DNA from: an uncultured Candidatus Poseidoniales archaeon | GTDB lineage: Archaea > Thermoplasmatota > Poseidoniia > Poseidoniales > Poseidoniaceae | NCBI GenBank assembly: GCA_902563095.1 | Contig: CACEWA010000013.1 | Location: 1 to 34,931 of the forward strand | Reading direction: 5' to 3' | Length of the DNA stretch: 34,931 bases | Shown here: piece by piece, positions 1-8,384 of the stretch | How the letters are laid out: each line of letters starts with the position of its first letter | How positions within the stretch are numbered: position 1 is the stretch's first letter | Made by a program: the position numbers and the translations under genes | The notes under the pieces: model-generated | Told to the model about the DNA's origin: nothing | Seen by the model: the letters and a program-made list of their open reading frames with translations, nothing else | Database searches by the model: none

Positions 1-1
1 T

Positions 2-160
2 TGCGAAATGGCATATATCGCAGTTCCAACTCCTGCTAATGATGATGGTTCCTGCGACACTAGTATTGTCGAGGGGATTTTAGATGAGTTGCCTGATGGG
101 TTTATCGCAGTGATTAAGAGCTCTTTTCATATCCGTAATTTGGCCAATTGCAATATTTAA
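2..160 (+). CDS. Possible 3' end of a gene entering from the left edge
   Basis: An open frame runs from the first bases of the window to a TAA at 158-160. It encodes about 52 residues, including the acidic, protein-like stretch NDDGSCDTSIVEGILDELPD. No function is recognisable; a DDGSC string occurs in some calcium-binding surface repeats, but one copy proves nothing. Its last 80 bases overlap the 3' end of the better supported minus-strand gene at 80-340. Such a long convergent overlap is unlike the other gene pairs here. Another plus frame stops at 81-83, which would overlap that gene by only a few bases and could be the real gene end. Sequence to the left of the window is needed to decide. 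Confidence 0.3.
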   Translation, partial: CEMAYIAVPTPANDDGSCDTSIVEGILDELPDGFIAVIKSSFHIRNLANCNI

Positions 161-340
161 TTCGCTTTCAAGCGATGTCGCTTTATGACGTAGATGACTT
201 TTCGCACTTGCCTGAATCATTGATTCAGACATAAAGGCTGCAAAGATTCCTACGCCAATAGCCACATGTGGCCTGACCTCTAATATCACCATCACCCACC
301 ATGCTGAAATCCCAATTATTGTTGATCGTATTAGGCCCAT
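80..340 (-). CDS. Small membrane protein, hypothetical (86 aa)
   Basis: The product has an N-terminal hydrophobic segment (about residues 5-40, probably one long or two short membrane spans) and then a polar, probably helical tail rich in Lys, Glu and Gln. No known family is recognised. The start is supported by a TATA-like element at 361-370, centred about 26 bases upstream of the ATG, which would give a leaderless mRNA. The gene is followed on the same strand by nothing visible within the window. A small membrane-anchored coiled-coil protein is the most that can be said. Confidence 0.6.
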   Translation of the reverse strand: MGLIRSTIIGISAWWVMVILEVRPHVAIGVGIFAAFMSESMIQASAKSHLRHKATSLESELNIAIGQITDMKRALNHCDKPIRQLI

Positions 341-360
341 GATAAATCATTACGCATCCG

Positions 361-370
361 GTATATATTG
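361..370 (-). promoter_or_regulatory. Archaeal TATA box for the 86-aa membrane protein gene
   Basis: Read on the minus strand, an AATATATAC element is centred about 26 bases before the ATG at 340. That is the spacing expected of an archaeal promoter with transcription starting at or next to the start codon. Confidence 0.6.
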
Positions 371-402
371 AACCGAAGCAGGGAGTCCATGGGAGCCCAC
401 GT

Positions 403-1017
403 TCACTCGTCGGGAATGAAGCAATCATCATCAATCTCGTGAATTTGACTGGTCATCAATAAATGATCCAAAGCTTCGTCACATTCTTCTTGCGAGATTC
501 CGTTTTCGAGGAGAGGAGAGAAAAGGTCATCCAAATCAATCCAGCTAGCGCCCCTTCCAACCTTTTCTTGAGCAATAATTAACATCATTTGCGCAGTAAC
601 TGCAAGCAAAGGGTCATCGCATCCCTCATGAGGTAGTAGATTGATGAAAGTCCCTGCAGGGTGAGGCTCTTCGTTTTCAATTTCTTCAATTCTATCTGTA
701 AGGTGCTTCAATGGAAGAGGGATATCAAAGCAATCGAATAGATTAGTTTGTCCTTTAGGAATTTCTCTGATATCTTCAGGGTTCAGTCTTTTAGCAAGAG
801 CCTCTAATCGATGAATTCGCTGTTCCAACTGCCTTCTCTCTCTTTGGATATCTAACTGAATTAGCGCTAAATCTTCATTCGCTTTTTGGATTAACCAATC
901 TTCGATTTCGAAGTTAGGGTCAATTCCTATCATCGTGTCCACAAGTCGTTTGACAGCGAGAGGCAGTTGGTCCACTCGCAATCTTCTCTCCGATTTATCG
1001 CGACTGTCCTCAGCCAT
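403..1017 (-). CDS. Hypothetical protein with coiled-coil segment (204 aa)
   Basis: This is a soluble, acidic protein with no signal peptide or membrane span. It contains a helical, coiled-coil-like stretch (QLDIQRERRQLEQRIHRLEA) about 60-80 residues from the chosen start. The C-terminal half is acidic and ends in IDDDCFIPDE. An in-frame extension upstream to 1074 exists. The ATG at 1017 (MAEDSRDK) is preferred because a TATA-like ACCTTTATGG lies at 1041-1050, about 27 bases upstream, which would make the transcript leaderless, and because the extension reads poorly as protein. No family is recognised; it is probably a lineage-specific gene. Confidence 0.75.
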   Translation of the reverse strand: MAEDSRDKSERRLRVDQLPLAVKRLVDTMIGIDPNFEIEDWLIQKANEDLALIQLDIQRERRQLEQRIHRLEALAKRLNPEDIREIPKGQTNLFDCFDIPLPLKHLTDRIEEIENEEPHPAGTFINLLPHEGCDDPLLAVTAQMMLIIAQEKVGRGASWIDLDDLFSPLLENGISQEECDEALDHLLMTSQIHEIDDDCFIPDE

Positions 1018-1040
1018 GATATTATGCTCGTAGTGGCGCT

Positions 1041-1050
1041 CCATAAAGGT
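1041..1050 (-). promoter_or_regulatory. Archaeal TATA box for the 204-aa hypothetical gene
   Basis: The minus strand reads ACCTTTATGG, centred about 28 bases before the ATG at 1017. This spacing predicts transcription starting within a few bases of that ATG. Confidence 0.5.
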
Positions 1051-1202
1051 ACAGTATGAGACATACAGGTACACTTCTATTGGAATAGTGTATTACTGCG
1101 CGGTTGCGCACATGGTTTACTCTTTCCAATGGACACAACCGTCTGAAAATCTGAAACATTACTCGGGCGCGCGTTCATGTAGGTGCGCCTTTTGCCGTGA
1201 GT

Positions 1203-2384
1203 ATGAGCGACCACCGCATCGCGATTTTGCCTGGCGACGGAACCGGCAGAGAAGTTGCTCTTGAAGCGATGCGGATCCTCGACACCGTTCAAGCACACAC
1301 TAATCATGGATTTGAACAGGTCATGATTCCGTGTGGCGGCCAACACTACAAAGAAACCGGCGAGGAGTGGGCTGAAGGCTCGTTTGAATTTTGCCGTGAT
1401 GAAGCAGATGCGATTTTCTTAGGGGCGATTGGCTACCCTGGAGCCAGACTTCCGAATGGAGATTTAGCGGGCGGATCAGTAATTCTTGGAATGAGGGCTG
1501 GTTTGGATTTGTATGCAAATGTTAGGCCGATTAAATTGTACGAAGGAGTCCCTCACAAGGTACACGGACGGTTCACACAAATTTGGGAGCCTGGGATGGT
1601 AGATATGACTGTTCTAAGGGAGAATACAGAGGGATTGTATCACTCATTACTTCGCCGAAGTGCCGACAGAGCACTTGGACGAGAAGAATACACTCCTCCC
1701 GAAATGTCATTCCCTGGATTGGAAGGAGAAGTAGCATACGACCCTCGTCCTATATCGGCCAAAGGAACCGAACGGTTAGTCAAAATGGGATTCGAAATAG
1801 CCCAAACCCGAAGTGGGGCACCCGTCGACGGTATAAGCCGCGTATCCTGTATTGACAAGAGCAATGTAACTAGAGGGTGCCAATTATTCCGTAGGGTGTT
1901 TGATGAAGTGGCTTCATCACACCCTTCAATCGAAACTGATCATGGCTACATCGATGCATTCATGCAGTGGTTGACAAGAACTCCAGAATTCTATGACGTC
2001 GTTGTATTGTCAAACATGTTTGGCGACATCGCTACCGATTTAGGAGCAGTTCTACAAGGGGGCATGGGCATGGCGGCTTCTGGTAACGTAGGGGACAACC
2101 ACGCTTTCTTTGAGCCAGTTCATGGCAGTGCTCCAAAACACGCAGGTCTGAATAAAGTGAATCCGATTGCCAGTATTAATTCAATACAAATGATGCTAGA
2201 CTGGTTGGGCCGCAAGAATGGAGATGAAGGACTAGTACATGTGGCTCAGTTAATTGATGACAGTGTCGCAGACCATCTAAGAGGCGGTATGTCATTGACC
2301 TATGATTTAGGCGGCTCAGCATCTTGTAGCGATGTTGGTGAATCCATCAGCAATATCCTATCAACAAAATTACGAGAACTTTGA
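1203..2384 (+). CDS. Isocitrate/isopropylmalate dehydrogenase family protein
   Basis: This is an NAD(P)-dependent beta-decarboxylating dehydrogenase, probably 3-isopropylmalate dehydrogenase or a relative acting on isocitrate, malate or tartrate. Visible hallmarks are the N-terminal RIAILPGDGTGREV, the ADAIFLGAIGYPG segment, the substrate and active-site motif VLRENTEGLY, the metal-binding region VVVLSNMFGDIATDLGAVL, and the nucleotide loop FFEPVHGSAPKHAG. The length (393 aa) is slightly above the usual 350-370. An in-frame GTG lies two codons upstream of the chosen ATG. The gene stands alone between genes on the other strand and no other leucine biosynthesis gene is visible, so substrate assignment is open. 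The family is certain; the exact enzyme is not. Confidence 0.9.
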   Translation: MSDHRIAILPGDGTGREVALEAMRILDTVQAHTNHGFEQVMIPCGGQHYKETGEEWAEGSFEFCRDEADAIFLGAIGYPGARLPNGDLAGGSVILGMRAGLDLYANVRPIKLYEGVPHKVHGRFTQIWEPGMVDMTVLRENTEGLYHSLLRRSADRALGREEYTPPEMSFPGLEGEVAYDPRPISAKGTERLVKMGFEIAQTRSGAPVDGISRVSCIDKSNVTRGCQLFRRVFDEVASSHPSIETDHGYIDAFMQWLTRTPEFYDVVVLSNMFGDIATDLGAVLQGGMGMAASGNVGDNHAFFEPVHGSAPKHAGLNKVNPIASINSIQMMLDWLGRKNGDEGLVHVAQLIDDSVADHLRGGMSLTYDLGGSASCSDVGESISNILSTKLREL

Positions 2385-2385
2385 A

Positions 2386-3138
2386 TCACTCGAATTTGTT
2401 TGACATCGAAGTTGTGATGTGGTCTAAAGCTGATTGTAGTGACTTATTGTTATCCCAATCTGTAACCGGGGGTTTTTCAGGAATCATCTGAATCAGATTC
2501 TTTGCAACTCTTGTTACTTCGTCCACAATACCCACGGTCCCTCCTCTGGATGAGCGCGAAAGGGGATTCAGATCGATTACTAGAACCTCTTTCCCCATAG
2601 CAACCAAAGCTTCACAGCGGTCTCCGTCTTCCAGAGGTACCAATATTGTGTCAGATCGGAAAATACCGTCACTTTGGCAAGCACCTCTAGGGCCTTCAAG
2701 ACCTTCAATTCTAGCATCGGGGACTCCGCCGAGAATTTCAACATCAAGTCCTAACTTTGTATTCAACATTTTCAGGTGCCCAATGAGTGCGCCCATTCTT
2801 TCTGGTGTGCGGTAAAAGATATTGATTTCAACTGGGCAGTCTAGTTGGCTAGCAATTGTCAAAAAATCTTGACCTGCAAGAGCAATAGCATTTCCATTTA
2901 ATGAAAGCACAGGATTCTTCGCTCGAACTAATCTCGCAGCAGCTTCTCTAGTGGCTTCTTCGGCTGAAGGTATGGTCTGTTCACCCAATAGATAATCGAA
3001 AGCCTCTCCTCTTCCATGGGCAATCATTGCTGAATCAGCGAGCATACCCTTTACTCCAGCATCAGCAACTTTCTTCCTAATCATCAACGACTCATATCGT
3101 GGATGTGACGGGTCTACAACATTTTCATCATCAGTCAT
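2386..3138 (-). CDS. 4-phosphopantoate--beta-alanine ligase (archaeal phosphopantothenate synthetase)
   Basis: The enzyme joins 4-phosphopantoate and beta-alanine using ATP to make 4'-phosphopantothenate, the archaeal route to coenzyme A. Family hallmarks are SHPRYESLMIRKKV near the N terminus, the signature IAHGRGEAFDYLLGE (about residues 40-55), AARLVRAKNPVLSLNGN, and the C-terminal VLVIDLNPLSRSSRGG. The length (250 aa) matches the family. It starts at an ATG 12 bases after the nadC stop codon, so the two are almost certainly one transcript. Its stop lies one base from the stop of the convergent dehydrogenase gene. Confidence 0.93.
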   Translation of the reverse strand: MTDDENVVDPSHPRYESLMIRKKVADAGVKGMLADSAMIAHGRGEAFDYLLGEQTIPSAEEATREAAARLVRAKNPVLSLNGNAIALAGQDFLTIASQLDCPVEINIFYRTPERMGALIGHLKMLNTKLGLDVEILGGVPDARIEGLEGPRGACQSDGIFRSDTILVPLEDGDRCEALVAMGKEVLVIDLNPLSRSSRGGTVGIVDEVTRVAKNLIQMIPEKPPVTDWDNNKSLQSALDHITTSMSNKFE

Positions 3139-3150
3139 ATTAATTCCTCA

Positions 3151-4092
3151 TTACTCATTTACTAGCATCGATAAGTCCAATGGAGTTGTTCCGCGATTAA
3201 TTGTACTCGTTGAAAGCACATCAAGCCCACATTCTCTCCAATCTTCTAGATTCTCAAGTAGAATCCCTCCACTCGCTTCTAGGACAACATGTTCTCGCAG
3301 GCCCATTTCAACAAGTTCGTCTGCTACCGCTTTAGATCTCTCGGGGCTGAAATTATCGAGCATAATTACTAATCTGTCAAAGCCTTCAATCATGCGTCTT
3401 TCAGACCAAGTAAATGCAGCCATTATTGCTTCTTTTTCTTCACGAACTTCGATTTCGATAAATGCTCCAGCCTCAGAGGGGTCAACTTCACCTAAGAATT
3501 TTGAGATTCTAGCACCATTACTATTGGCATCTGGGTACATTATTGCAAGGTCATTTTCCTTTATCATTAACGCATCTTGTTTTGTTAGTCTGTGGGTAAG
3601 GCCTCCGCCTAGATGAACGGCCCACTTGTCAAGCAGCCCCCAAATCGTTTTGCGCGTGCAAGCGATTTGACCAGGCGCTTTCGATGACCATTTTTTAGCT
3701 TCAGTAGCAATTCCTGATAATTGCCCCAGTATGTTTAGAATTGTTCTTTCTAAGGCTAATATTGCTTCTTTATCGCCACTAATTGTAGCGACTTCATCGC
3801 CAGCACCAATACTCCTTCCTTCACCATGACTCCATGAAATTTGTAAACTTCCAGCCCAAATCTGAATCATGTGGTCAACAGCAGCGCAGCCAGCTAGAAT
3901 TCCACTAGATTTTGCGATTATTTTCGCATCGACCTTTTCGCTTCCGCCCATGAATGGCATATCTACTCCATCATCTGCAAGCAGGGCACTGGTCCACCTA
4001 TCCATGCTAGAAAGAAGGAGCCTACTTGCTCCTTCTGATGCTCCCCACAATTCTGAGCCCCTATCATGAGGGGGTCGTTGATTGTCGGGCAT
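3151..4092 (-). CDS. nadC: Nicotinate-nucleotide pyrophosphorylase (quinolinate phosphoribosyltransferase)
   Basis: NadC converts quinolinate and PRPP to nicotinate mononucleotide, CO2 and pyrophosphate in de novo NAD synthesis. The core is clear: LALERTILNILGQLSGIAT, the substrate-binding CTRKTIWGLLDKWAVHLGGG followed by LTHR, then LMIKENDLAIM, IEIEVREEKE, VIMLDNFSPE and VVLEASGGI. An in-frame GTG at 4131 would add 13 residues; the ATG at 4092 is chosen because the extension is not protein-like. At 313 aa it is somewhat longer than the usual 270-290, mainly at the N terminus. Phosphopantothenate synthetase follows after 12 bases, giving an NAD/CoA cofactor operon. Confidence 0.94.
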   Translation of the reverse strand: MPDNQRPPHDRGSELWGASEGASRLLLSSMDRWTSALLADDGVDMPFMGGSEKVDAKIIAKSSGILAGCAAVDHMIQIWAGSLQISWSHGEGRSIGAGDEVATISGDKEAILALERTILNILGQLSGIATEAKKWSSKAPGQIACTRKTIWGLLDKWAVHLGGGLTHRLTKQDALMIKENDLAIMYPDANSNGARISKFLGEVDPSEAGAFIEIEVREEKEAIMAAFTWSERRMIEGFDRLVIMLDNFSPERSKAVADELVEMGLREHVVLEASGGILLENLEDWRECGLDVLSTSTINRGTTPLDLSMLVNE

Positions 4093-4145
4093 ATTCGTGG
4101 CTATAGGTGCGAGGATTTGATGGTTATGCACCTCGTGGGATGTGC

Positions 4146-5039
4146 ATGAAGCGAGTATTAGTGGTGGGGGCTGGCATCCATGGACTTGTTACCGCAGCTC
4201 GCGAACATATAGCAAAAAACCAGGTTTTTATTGTTGAGAAACGCAAAAGAATTGGAGGCAGAGGAACTAGTGAAGAATCGTTTGGACATCAGTTAGAACA
4301 TGGCCCTCATCTTTTACTCAAAGGAGGAGAGTTGCACAAGATGGTGAAGAAACTGAGTAAAGTAAAACCTTCACTTAGACCACTCAGGCCAAACAAAATT
4401 CTGGTCGTTGGTCATGGAATTCTTTATCCAGTGAACAATCCAAAAGAAATGCTGAATTTGAAAATGGGAAGAGATCAGGTTAGGGAGAACGCATTACGCC
4501 TAATTTCAGGCTGGGGCCAAGATATTCCAGAAAGACGCAAAGCTCTGTTGAAGGGCCGCTTATGTGTAGTCGGAGAGGGCTGGGCAGGATTGATTGGTCG
4601 TCTAGCGTCAACTTTGGAGGAAGTAGGTGTGCCAATTCAAACTGGAATGAAGATAACCGAGAGTTACGAGGGAGGAGTAGTTACTTCCAAAGGCCTGAAA
4701 ATTGAAGCAGACGAGGTACGAATGTGTGATGGCGCTCCCGTTGGCGATGCAATAAAAGTTGCAACATTGGATGTAGTATTAGACAACCGGCCACTCAAAG
4801 GATTACATGGTTTGGTCAAAGGCGATGTTGCAATTTTAGATTTGGCTGCAATACATTCGAAAAAGGCACCAGGAATGAGCCACTTTTCGTGCATTGCCCT
4901 ATCGGGCGGAGTAGATGCAATTGAGGAGTTATTAGACGAGAGAGTATCGGGTTGGCGCTCTCATATAATCACAAAAAGAGAGAACAAATCAATTACATTA
5001 ACAGATTCAAGAGGCCATCTTTCTGATGGGGTCATATGA
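4146..5039 (+). CDS. Short FAD/NAD(P)-binding protein of the amine oxidase/phytoene desaturase type
   Basis: The N terminus is a Rossmann dinucleotide-binding fold: KRVLVVGAGIHGLVTAA (GxGxxG), then a strand ending in VEKRKRIGGRGT, as in flavin amine oxidases and phytoene desaturases. The middle part, LCVVGEGWAGLIGRLASTL and VPIQTGMKITES, resembles the region of these enzymes that rebuilds the FAD site. At about 298 aa it is much shorter than typical relatives (400-500 aa), and the usual C-terminal FAD-contacting GD...G segment is not seen. No other frame continues past the stop, so a simple frameshift is unlikely. ATG codons at 4140 and 4146 are both possible starts. The xth gene follows 27 bases downstream on the same strand. 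The substrate is unknown. Confidence 0.75.
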   Translation: MKRVLVVGAGIHGLVTAAREHIAKNQVFIVEKRKRIGGRGTSEESFGHQLEHGPHLLLKGGELHKMVKKLSKVKPSLRPLRPNKILVVGHGILYPVNNPKEMLNLKMGRDQVRENALRLISGWGQDIPERRKALLKGRLCVVGEGWAGLIGRLASTLEEVGVPIQTGMKITESYEGGVVTSKGLKIEADEVRMCDGAPVGDAIKVATLDVVLDNRPLKGLHGLVKGDVAILDLAAIHSKKAPGMSHFSCIALSGGVDAIEELLDERVSGWRSHIITKRENKSITLTDSRGHLSDGVI

Positions 5040-5055
5040 AGCACCGGCTAGTATT

Positions 5056-5062
5056 GAGGTGG
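5056..5062 (+). promoter_or_regulatory. Shine-Dalgarno site of the exonuclease III gene
   Basis: GAGGTGG lies four bases before the ATG at 5067. It is one of few clear ribosome-binding sites here and fits translation of an internal gene in a two-gene transcript. Confidence 0.55.
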
Positions 5063-5066
5063 AAAT

Positions 5067-5843
5067 ATGCGAATCGTAACATGGAATGTCAATGGAATTC
5101 GAGCAGCAATCCGCAAGGGATTCGACAAATTTGTAGACAAAATCGATGCGGACGTATGGTTGCTTCAAGAATTTAGATGCCTTCCTGAACAACTCCCTTC
5201 AAACTGGTCAATACCCAAGGGTAGTGAAATGATTCTTCACCCTGCTCAAAAGAAAGGTTACTCGGGCGTAGCTACAATCTCTAGAGTACAAATGACAGAA
5301 TTAGGCAGGGGGATGGAGGGGAGTTTGGACCCCGATGATTCAGAAGGTCGAGTTTTAGTTACAAAGCATGGAGACATATTGTTGGTTAACACATATCTTC
5401 CAAGCGGTTCTTCAAAAGAAGAAAGACAGCAATACAAGGAAACATGGATGTCGCAGTGGCGCGATTTCATTCGACCCTTGTTAGAATCCGACCAGACGGT
5501 TATTGTGGCTGGCGATTTGAATATCGCACATACTGAGAATGATATTTGGAACCCCAAAGGCAATGCAAAAACAAGCGGCTTTTTACCACATGAAAGAGAA
5601 TGGTTTAGTGAGTTGTTGAGCGATGGTTGGCATGACTTATTCAGAGAGCACGTAGGCCCGGAAGCCAAGATATTCTCATGGTGGTCTAATCGAGGACAAG
5701 CGCGAGTCAAAGATAGAGGTTGGAGGATTGATTATTTGCTAGGAAATAAAGCAGCAAGAGACCGGCTAGTTTCAGTAGAAATCGATCGTCAAGGTGGATT
5801 GGAAGTGAGCGACCACGCTCCAGTTATCCTAGACCTTCATTGA
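5067..5843 (+). CDS. xth: Exodeoxyribonuclease III / AP endonuclease
   Basis: This Mg-dependent EEP-family nuclease acts at abasic sites and on 3' ends in base excision repair. The motifs appear in order: MRIVTWNVNGIRA (Asn and metal site), LLQEFR carrying the metal-binding Glu (LQETK in many bacteria), VNTYLPSG, GDLNIAH (catalytic Asp and Asn), SGFLPHERE, FSWWSNRGQAR, GWRIDYLLG and the terminal SDHAPVIL with the catalytic His. The length (258 aa) is typical and the protein looks complete. The start has a Shine-Dalgarno sequence. It is probably co-transcribed with the FAD-binding protein upstream, although no functional link is evident. Its 3' end overlaps the convergent Pcc1-like gene by seven bases. 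Confidence 0.96.
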   Translation: MRIVTWNVNGIRAAIRKGFDKFVDKIDADVWLLQEFRCLPEQLPSNWSIPKGSEMILHPAQKKGYSGVATISRVQMTELGRGMEGSLDPDDSEGRVLVTKHGDILLVNTYLPSGSSKEERQQYKETWMSQWRDFIRPLLESDQTVIVAGDLNIAHTENDIWNPKGNAKTSGFLPHEREWFSELLSDGWHDLFREHVGPEAKIFSWWSNRGQARVKDRGWRIDYLLGNKAARDRLVSVEIDRQGGLEVSDHAPVILDLH

Positions 5844-6049
5844 TCTTGGTCAGAAAAAAGTGTCAGCAAATCATCCACTGATTTTCTTAGGGCTTCAAGG
5901 TCATTAGCCGAGACATTCACCATTAGGACTGCAAAACCGTCTTCTTCAGTCAATTCATATTCGAAACCGTCTGGAATTAGATTTGATAATCTAATGCCAA
6001 TTTCCATTGAGCCGTGCCACTTTAGCGTGGTTGAGCATTCATCGGCCAT
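5837..6049 (-). CDS. Pcc1-like KEOPS subunit (putative)
   Basis: This small protein of 70 residues has the layout of Pcc1, the dimerising subunit of the KEOPS complex that makes the t6A modification on tRNA. It shows an N-terminal strand, a helix with RLSNLIPDGFEYELTEEDGF, a strand AVLMVNVSANDLEAL, and a C-terminal helix RKSVDDLLTLFSDQDQ. Pcc1 proteins typically run about 75-85 residues and carry a similar xDLxxLRxxxNxxL C-terminal pattern. No other KEOPS gene is in the window. The match is by pattern only, so this is a putative assignment. Confidence 0.6.
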   Translation of the reverse strand: MADECSTTLKWHGSMEIGIRLSNLIPDGFEYELTEEDGFAVLMVNVSANDLEALRKSVDDLLTLFSDQDQ

Positions 6050-6125
6050 GTACCGAACTAAAGCATCCCCTCAATGAGAGTTACGATTTTGGAATCACTT
6101 TTGAACAACATCTCTTCACAGCACC

Positions 6126-7451
6126 ATGGATGAGCCAATCCAAGTTCTCGCGGGAACTGGCGGCGTAGCATTGGGTGAAGCCCGAACTGACCATGAAGGG
6201 CGCAAGGCTGTGTTGCTTCATAGGGAAGGAGACCCCGCCGAATTGATTTCTTTGGCAGAAACTATGGGGATAGACGTACTTGACGTCCAGTATCAGAAAG
6301 GTAAGGATGACCCCAGAACGTATTTTGGAAAAGGTCGTTTACAGGATGTAGCTGACGAAATATCTACTGCGGTTGAAGGACATCCATGGCACGACGTAGA
6401 CTTGGTAATCATACATTCAAATGCATCACCTAGACAACTGGTAAATATTCATGAATCACTCCAAGTAGAGGTGTGGGATAGAGTTAGATTATTGCTCTCA
6501 TTGTTTATTTCTCATGCCGGAAGCGTTGAGGCTAGGACTCAGGTTAGATTAGCCCAATTGCAAGCAGATAGAAGTGTGCTTAGGGAGTTGGTTAACCAGC
6601 AAACTACGGGTGAGAGAGCAGGTTTCGGTGCAGGAGGGAGGCAAGCGATCCAAGGCGTATTGGCAACCGTTTCAAGAGAGTTAACTCAATTGAGGAAAAA
6701 GCAGAGAAAGCATGCTCTGTCCCGCAAAGAGAGAAGGAGACAAAGAGCTAGAGGCGGAGCAAGAACCGTTGGCTTAGCAGGTTATACTAACGCGGGAAAG
6801 TCGTCCTTGTTTCTGGCGTTATCTGGTAAGGAAGTATTGATCGAAGACAAATTGTTCTCCACACTCGAAACAACGGTTGGCCGAATGGAGATGAGCCCCA
6901 GGATTCTACTAGCCGACACAATTGGTTTTATTGACGAACTTCCCTCTGATTTACTAGATGCATTCCACGCGACTTTGGACGAATCCTTACAATGCGATTT
7001 GTTACTATTAGTAGTAGATAGCAGCGATGAAACCACTGAATTTCAGAGAAAACTCTCAACCACGAGAAGAGAGGTTCTCGATAGAGGTGACGAATCGGGC
7101 ATTAATCTGAAAGTAGTTCTGACAAAGAGCGATTTGGGTGGAGACATTGATGCTGCAATAGAGATAGTATCCGCAATGGGTATGTCTGAACCTTTGGTAA
7201 TCTCTTCTCATAATGGAGAAGGGCTCGATGAACTGCGTGAAGCGATTATGTATTCATTATACGGCCCTAAAACGACACTTGTTGTCTCAGAGGCTCAACA
7301 CGATCAACGCAACGCAGAAGCCTATGTCAGTCAAATTTACGATTTGGGGATTGTAACAGACAAAAATGGGTTGGAGATGACTTTGTGGTGCGGTCAAGCC
7401 GAACTTCAAAAGTTAATTTCGAAATCAGAAGGACGCATTTCAATCAAGTAG
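6126..7451 (+). CDS. hflX: HflX-type GTPase
   Basis: HflX GTPases bind ribosomes and can split or rescue stalled 70S-type particles. The N-terminal HflX domain is clear, with DPRTYFGKGRLQDVADEI, SPRQLVNIHESLQVEVWDRV and the glycine-rich ERAGFGAGGRQAIQ. A basic coiled coil (LRKKQRKHALSRKERRRQRA) leads into the G domain: G1 GYTNAGKSS, G2 in FSTLETTVG, G3 ADTIGFI, G4 LTKSD, G5 SSHNGEG. The length (441 aa) is normal. It starts directly with ATG and no clear Shine-Dalgarno site. It heads a co-directional set with the two following genes at gaps of 21 and 39 bases. Confidence 0.95.
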   Translation: MDEPIQVLAGTGGVALGEARTDHEGRKAVLLHREGDPAELISLAETMGIDVLDVQYQKGKDDPRTYFGKGRLQDVADEISTAVEGHPWHDVDLVIIHSNASPRQLVNIHESLQVEVWDRVRLLLSLFISHAGSVEARTQVRLAQLQADRSVLRELVNQQTTGERAGFGAGGRQAIQGVLATVSRELTQLRKKQRKHALSRKERRRQRARGGARTVGLAGYTNAGKSSLFLALSGKEVLIEDKLFSTLETTVGRMEMSPRILLADTIGFIDELPSDLLDAFHATLDESLQCDLLLLVVDSSDETTEFQRKLSTTRREVLDRGDESGINLKVVLTKSDLGGDIDAAIEIVSAMGMSEPLVISSHNGEGLDELREAIMYSLYGPKTTLVVSEAQHDQRNAEAYVSQIYDLGIVTDKNGLEMTLWCGQAELQKLISKSEGRISIK

Positions 7452-7472
7452 GACTGCCGCTTAGGGCTAAGC

Positions 7473-8345
7473 ATGTCCGAACTGCTTGAGGATGTACCTT
7501 CTCTTCCCGAAGAAGAGCCGGTTTTCCAATCAAGCGGTGTTGCTTTCGAAGTCAAAAGTGAGGATGGGCACCCTGTTTTACGAATGATTGGGATTTTCGT
7601 TTTCGTGATATGTGCTCTCGGATTCGCTAATGGCCTAGATTTCATAAATCCAGAATCTGGACTGGTTCGCCCTCATGAATGGATAAATGGAATGGCGCAG
7701 GGAGCGCCGCATGATTCTGCTGAATTTTCTGGCACAATTACTTCGGGCGGCGAGCCATTGGTAAATGCAACAGTATTGTTAGAGCACAAAACCGCTGACG
7801 GAATTATCGATGTGCCATTAGAAACTGTTACTGATGAAAATGGCTATTTTGAATTCACAGGTGCAACCCCAGGTCTAACATCTATCGAAATTAAACGGCA
7901 TAATGATGATGGAAAACATGATGCAGTTAGACATAGATTAATTCTAAACCCTCCTTCGTTTTTCGAAAAGACCGGTTTTACAACCATCGATTTTGATGTT
8001 CCGGAAACTAGCGAATTTTCGGAAGTTGAGTGTAAAGGAAACTACGCAGATGGCTCATGCGTGAGGACAATCAGTTACTTCGATGAGCAGATGGACTTCC
8101 CTTTACTCGATGAGTCAGCAGCTGGATTATACATTATGATAGGCTGGGCAATGATTGGATTAGCACTAATTTCTGCAGGTTTCGCATTCTTTGGAATAAA
8201 GAAAGGGTCTCGAGGGATGATTCAGACATCTTGTGTTTTAGTATTCTTCACAGCAGGGCATTATTACAGCGCTTGCTTGTTCTCTGTAATGGCATTCGCC
8301 CTAACCTTCACAGTACCTCGTAAGTCAATTATTCTAGACGCTTGA
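7473..8345 (+). CDS. Membrane protein with transthyretin-like (carboxypeptidase regulatory-like) domain
   Basis: The protein has a short acidic cytoplasmic N terminus, a membrane span around residues 30-52 (IGIFVFVICALGFANGL), then an extracytoplasmic region. That region contains a beta-sandwich of the carboxypeptidase regulatory-like/transthyretin type, with the typical string FSGTITSGGEPLVNATVLLE and then TDENGYFEFTGATPGLTSIE. The last 80 residues form two or three further spans (GLYIMIGWAMIGLALISAGF; VLVFFTAGHYY; CLFSVMAFALTF). No enzyme motif is seen. It probably follows hflX in one transcript and may be a surface-facing structural or sensory protein; the function is unknown. Confidence 0.8.
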   Translation: MSELLEDVPSLPEEEPVFQSSGVAFEVKSEDGHPVLRMIGIFVFVICALGFANGLDFINPESGLVRPHEWINGMAQGAPHDSAEFSGTITSGGEPLVNATVLLEHKTADGIIDVPLETVTDENGYFEFTGATPGLTSIEIKRHNDDGKHDAVRHRLILNPPSFFEKTGFTTIDFDVPETSEFSEVECKGNYADGSCVRTISYFDEQMDFPLLDESAAGLYIMIGWAMIGLALISAGFAFFGIKKGSRGMIQTSCVLVFFTAGHYYSACLFSVMAFALTFTVPRKSIILDA

Positions 8346-8384
8346 AGCCGACATCCTATTGACTCAACCCGGTTTAGGGTTACT

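Noticed and set aside
1077-1346. Minus-strand frame of 89 codons opposite the dehydrogenase gene start
   Set aside because: It lies largely antisense to a clear family member and has no protein-like pattern.
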